Origin: JADYZU01 sp964540965
Lineage (GTDB): Bacteria; Pseudomonadota; Alphaproteobacteria; Rhodobacterales; Rhodobacteraceae
Direction: 5' to 3'
Assembly (NCBI GenBank): GCA_964540965.1
Contig: CAZIOT010000009.1
Span: forward strand, 95,072 to 159,071
DNA length: 64,000 nt
A program made the translations under genes and the position numbers. The notes beneath the pieces are model-generated. The model ran no database searches. It worked only from the letters and a program-made list of their open reading frames with translations, and was not told the origin of the DNA. The stretch's first letter is position 1; the number at the start of each line of letters is the position of its first letter. Positions 63,946-64,000 of the stretch are shown here, piece after piece.

Positions 63946-64000
63946 ATGGGTAAGGCAAAATTCGAACGTAACAAGCCGCATGTGAACATCGGGACGATCG
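63946..64000 (+). CDS. tuf: Elongation factor Tu, 3' part beyond window
   Basis: Only the first 18 codons are present: MGKAKFERNKPHVNIGTI, the conserved EF-Tu N terminus directly before the GHVDHGKT loop. GAGGAG precedes the start. Its place after fusA fits the str operon. No second tuf copy is found upstream of secE in this window. Confidence 0.95.
   Translation, partial: MGKAKFERNKPHVNIGTI

Overview
The window is a high-GC chromosomal segment from an alphaproteobacterium, most likely a Rhodobacterales member (Rhodobacter/Paracoccus-like). The support is an RpoB of 1379 aa, a one-helix SecE, three tandem deformylase genes before fmt, IalB-like secreted proteins, a TTAA-N7-TTAA CtrA-type site and dispersed palindromes of the kind common between genes in that order. 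Codon use is uniform. I see no phage, insertion sequence, CRISPR array, tRNA or rRNA, and no gene-free stretch longer than 300 bases. The genus assignment is inference.

Layout. (1) 1-5351: the end of a sugar-uptake and mannoside-utilisation operon (ABC ATPase, GH2 beta-mannosidase, TIM-barrel epimerase, Gfo/Idh dehydrogenase). (2) 5399-9035, minus strand: an unknown protein, rlmN, and three tandem IalB-like secreted proteins. (3) 9217-27146, plus strand: Rhizobium-type asparaginase, recQ, yaaA, an alpha-2-macroglobulin/PBP1C pair, RNase R, two fused-end MltB-type lytic transglycosylases, rpe and gph. (4) 27139-38603, mostly minus: a Tat-exported SpdH-like amine oxidase, rsmD, a ferredoxin-reductase-like flavoprotein, smc, an EEP-fold hydrolase and a MalY-type C-S lyase. 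Peroxiredoxin, a lone receiver protein and a small unknown protein run on the plus strand. (5) 38703-43767: three deformylase-family genes, fmt, a DAO-type flavoprotein divergent from mnmD, and a DMT transporter; purU is convergent. (6) 44986-57206: secE-nusG-rplK-rplA-rplJ-rplL-rpoB-rpoC, closed by a textbook terminator. (7) 57394-60596: a qorB/HxlR divergent pair, a glycosyltransferase and a DMT transporter. (8) 60883-64000: rpsL-rpsG-fusA and the first codons of tuf, behind a good sigma70-type promoter.

Functional themes are translation and transcription machinery (S12, S7, L1, L7/L12, L10, L11, EF-G, EF-Tu, RNA polymerase, NusG), its modification enzymes (RlmN, RsmD, MnmD), formyl-Met handling (Def, Fmt, PurU) and envelope maintenance (PBP1C, A2M, MltB pair, IalB proteins).

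The most noteworthy observations are as follows. A palindromic repeat family (arms GTAGGGTGGGTC/GACCCACCTTAC) occurs six times, each beside a translation or RNA polymerase gene, and twice supplies or contains the stop codon. The third member of the deformylase cluster has lost the metal-binding Cys and the catalytic Glu. Two of the IalB-like genes are about 90% identical, and both junctions of the array have the same 13-nt overlap. Paired AATTCGCGAATT palindromes lie between rpoB and rpoC and after a DMT gene. The rplJ leader contains two segments that can form a perfect 12-bp long-range helix. A degenerate stand-alone receiver protein sits behind a CtrA-like site.
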